Part shown: one piece after another, positions 6,796 to 6,845 of the stretch | Layout of the letters: each line of letters starts with the position of its first letter | Position numbering within the stretch: the first letter of the stretch is position 1 | Source of the DNA: an uncultured Pedobacter sp. | Lineage (GTDB): Bacteria; Bacteroidota; Bacteroidia; Sphingobacteriales; Sphingobacteriaceae | Reading direction: 5' to 3' | NCBI GenBank assembly: GCA_938008555.1 | Contig: CALLKE010000064.1 | Coordinates: forward strand, 1 to 6,845 | DNA: 6,845 nucleotides | Notes under the pieces: model-generated | What the model was told of the DNA's origin: nothing | The model's database searches: none | What the model saw: the letters and a program-made list of their open reading frames with translations, nothing else | Translations under genes and position numbers: made by a program

Positions 6796-6845
6796 ATGAA
6801 ACCCCGCAGCGCCATCAAGACCGATCTATTCGCCTTTGATCACCA
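6796..6845 (+). CDS. 5' start of a probable IS5-family transposase (partial)
   Basis: An ATG at 6796 opens a frame running off the window: MKPRSAIKTDLFAFDH. The frame is closed by TGA at 6772-6774 upstream, so this is the only ATG available in it; no clear ribosome site precedes it, as is common for transposase genes. The short basic lead followed by TDLFA is what I recall of the N-terminus of IS5-type transposases, where a charged stretch and GDPL usually follow; only 16 residues are visible, so the family is tentative. The inverted repeat at 6724 supports an IS end here. Confidence 0.45.
   Translation, partial: MKPRSAIKTDLFAFDH

Overview
The window holds a two-gene, minus-strand operon set in sequence that looks like mobile-element debris. 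The gene fragments at both edges are GC-rich, and the left one has almost only G or C in third codon positions. The two central genes are clearly richer in A+T and use codons such as ATA, AGA and TTT freely. This suggests a foreign cassette in a high-GC bacterium. A gammaproteobacterium of the Xanthomonadaceae type is my guess from the general look of the flanks, not a proven assignment.

Layout: bases 1-89 are the GC-rich 3' end of a plus-strand gene encoding a cysteine-rich C-terminus. Bases 90-315 have no gene but contain a cluster of inverted and direct copies of the 12-mer CCTCGAAAAACC plus a separate AT-rich hairpin. Bases 316-1776 (minus) encode a 486-residue protein in which an apparently intact response-regulator receiver domain is fused to a calcineurin-like metallophosphoesterase. 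Bases 1788-6569 (minus) encode a giant protein of about 1593 residues. It has a STAS-like and GHKL ATPase N-terminus, a type I phosphoribosyltransferase-like core with a clear PRPP-loop motif, a helical region, and a C-terminus resembling the dimerisation and ATP-binding domains of NarL-type histidine kinases. Bases 6570-6795 hold the probable operon promoter, a short palindrome and a fourth 12-mer copy. Bases 6796-6845 are the start of a plus-strand gene that looks like an IS5-type transposase.

How the genes may work together: the giant protein is translated first, and its stop codon lies inside the ribosome binding site of the receiver-phosphoesterase gene, so the two are probably made together. 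One protein has histidine-kinase-like parts and a PRPP-binding fold; the other has a phosphate-accepting receiver and a hydrolase output. The simplest reading is a phosphorelay or nucleotide-signal circuit in which the large protein senses something and controls the phosphoesterase. The lone two-gene cassette beside mobile DNA would suit an anti-phage or other conflict system. I do not recognise this exact combination as a named system; the defence role is inference.
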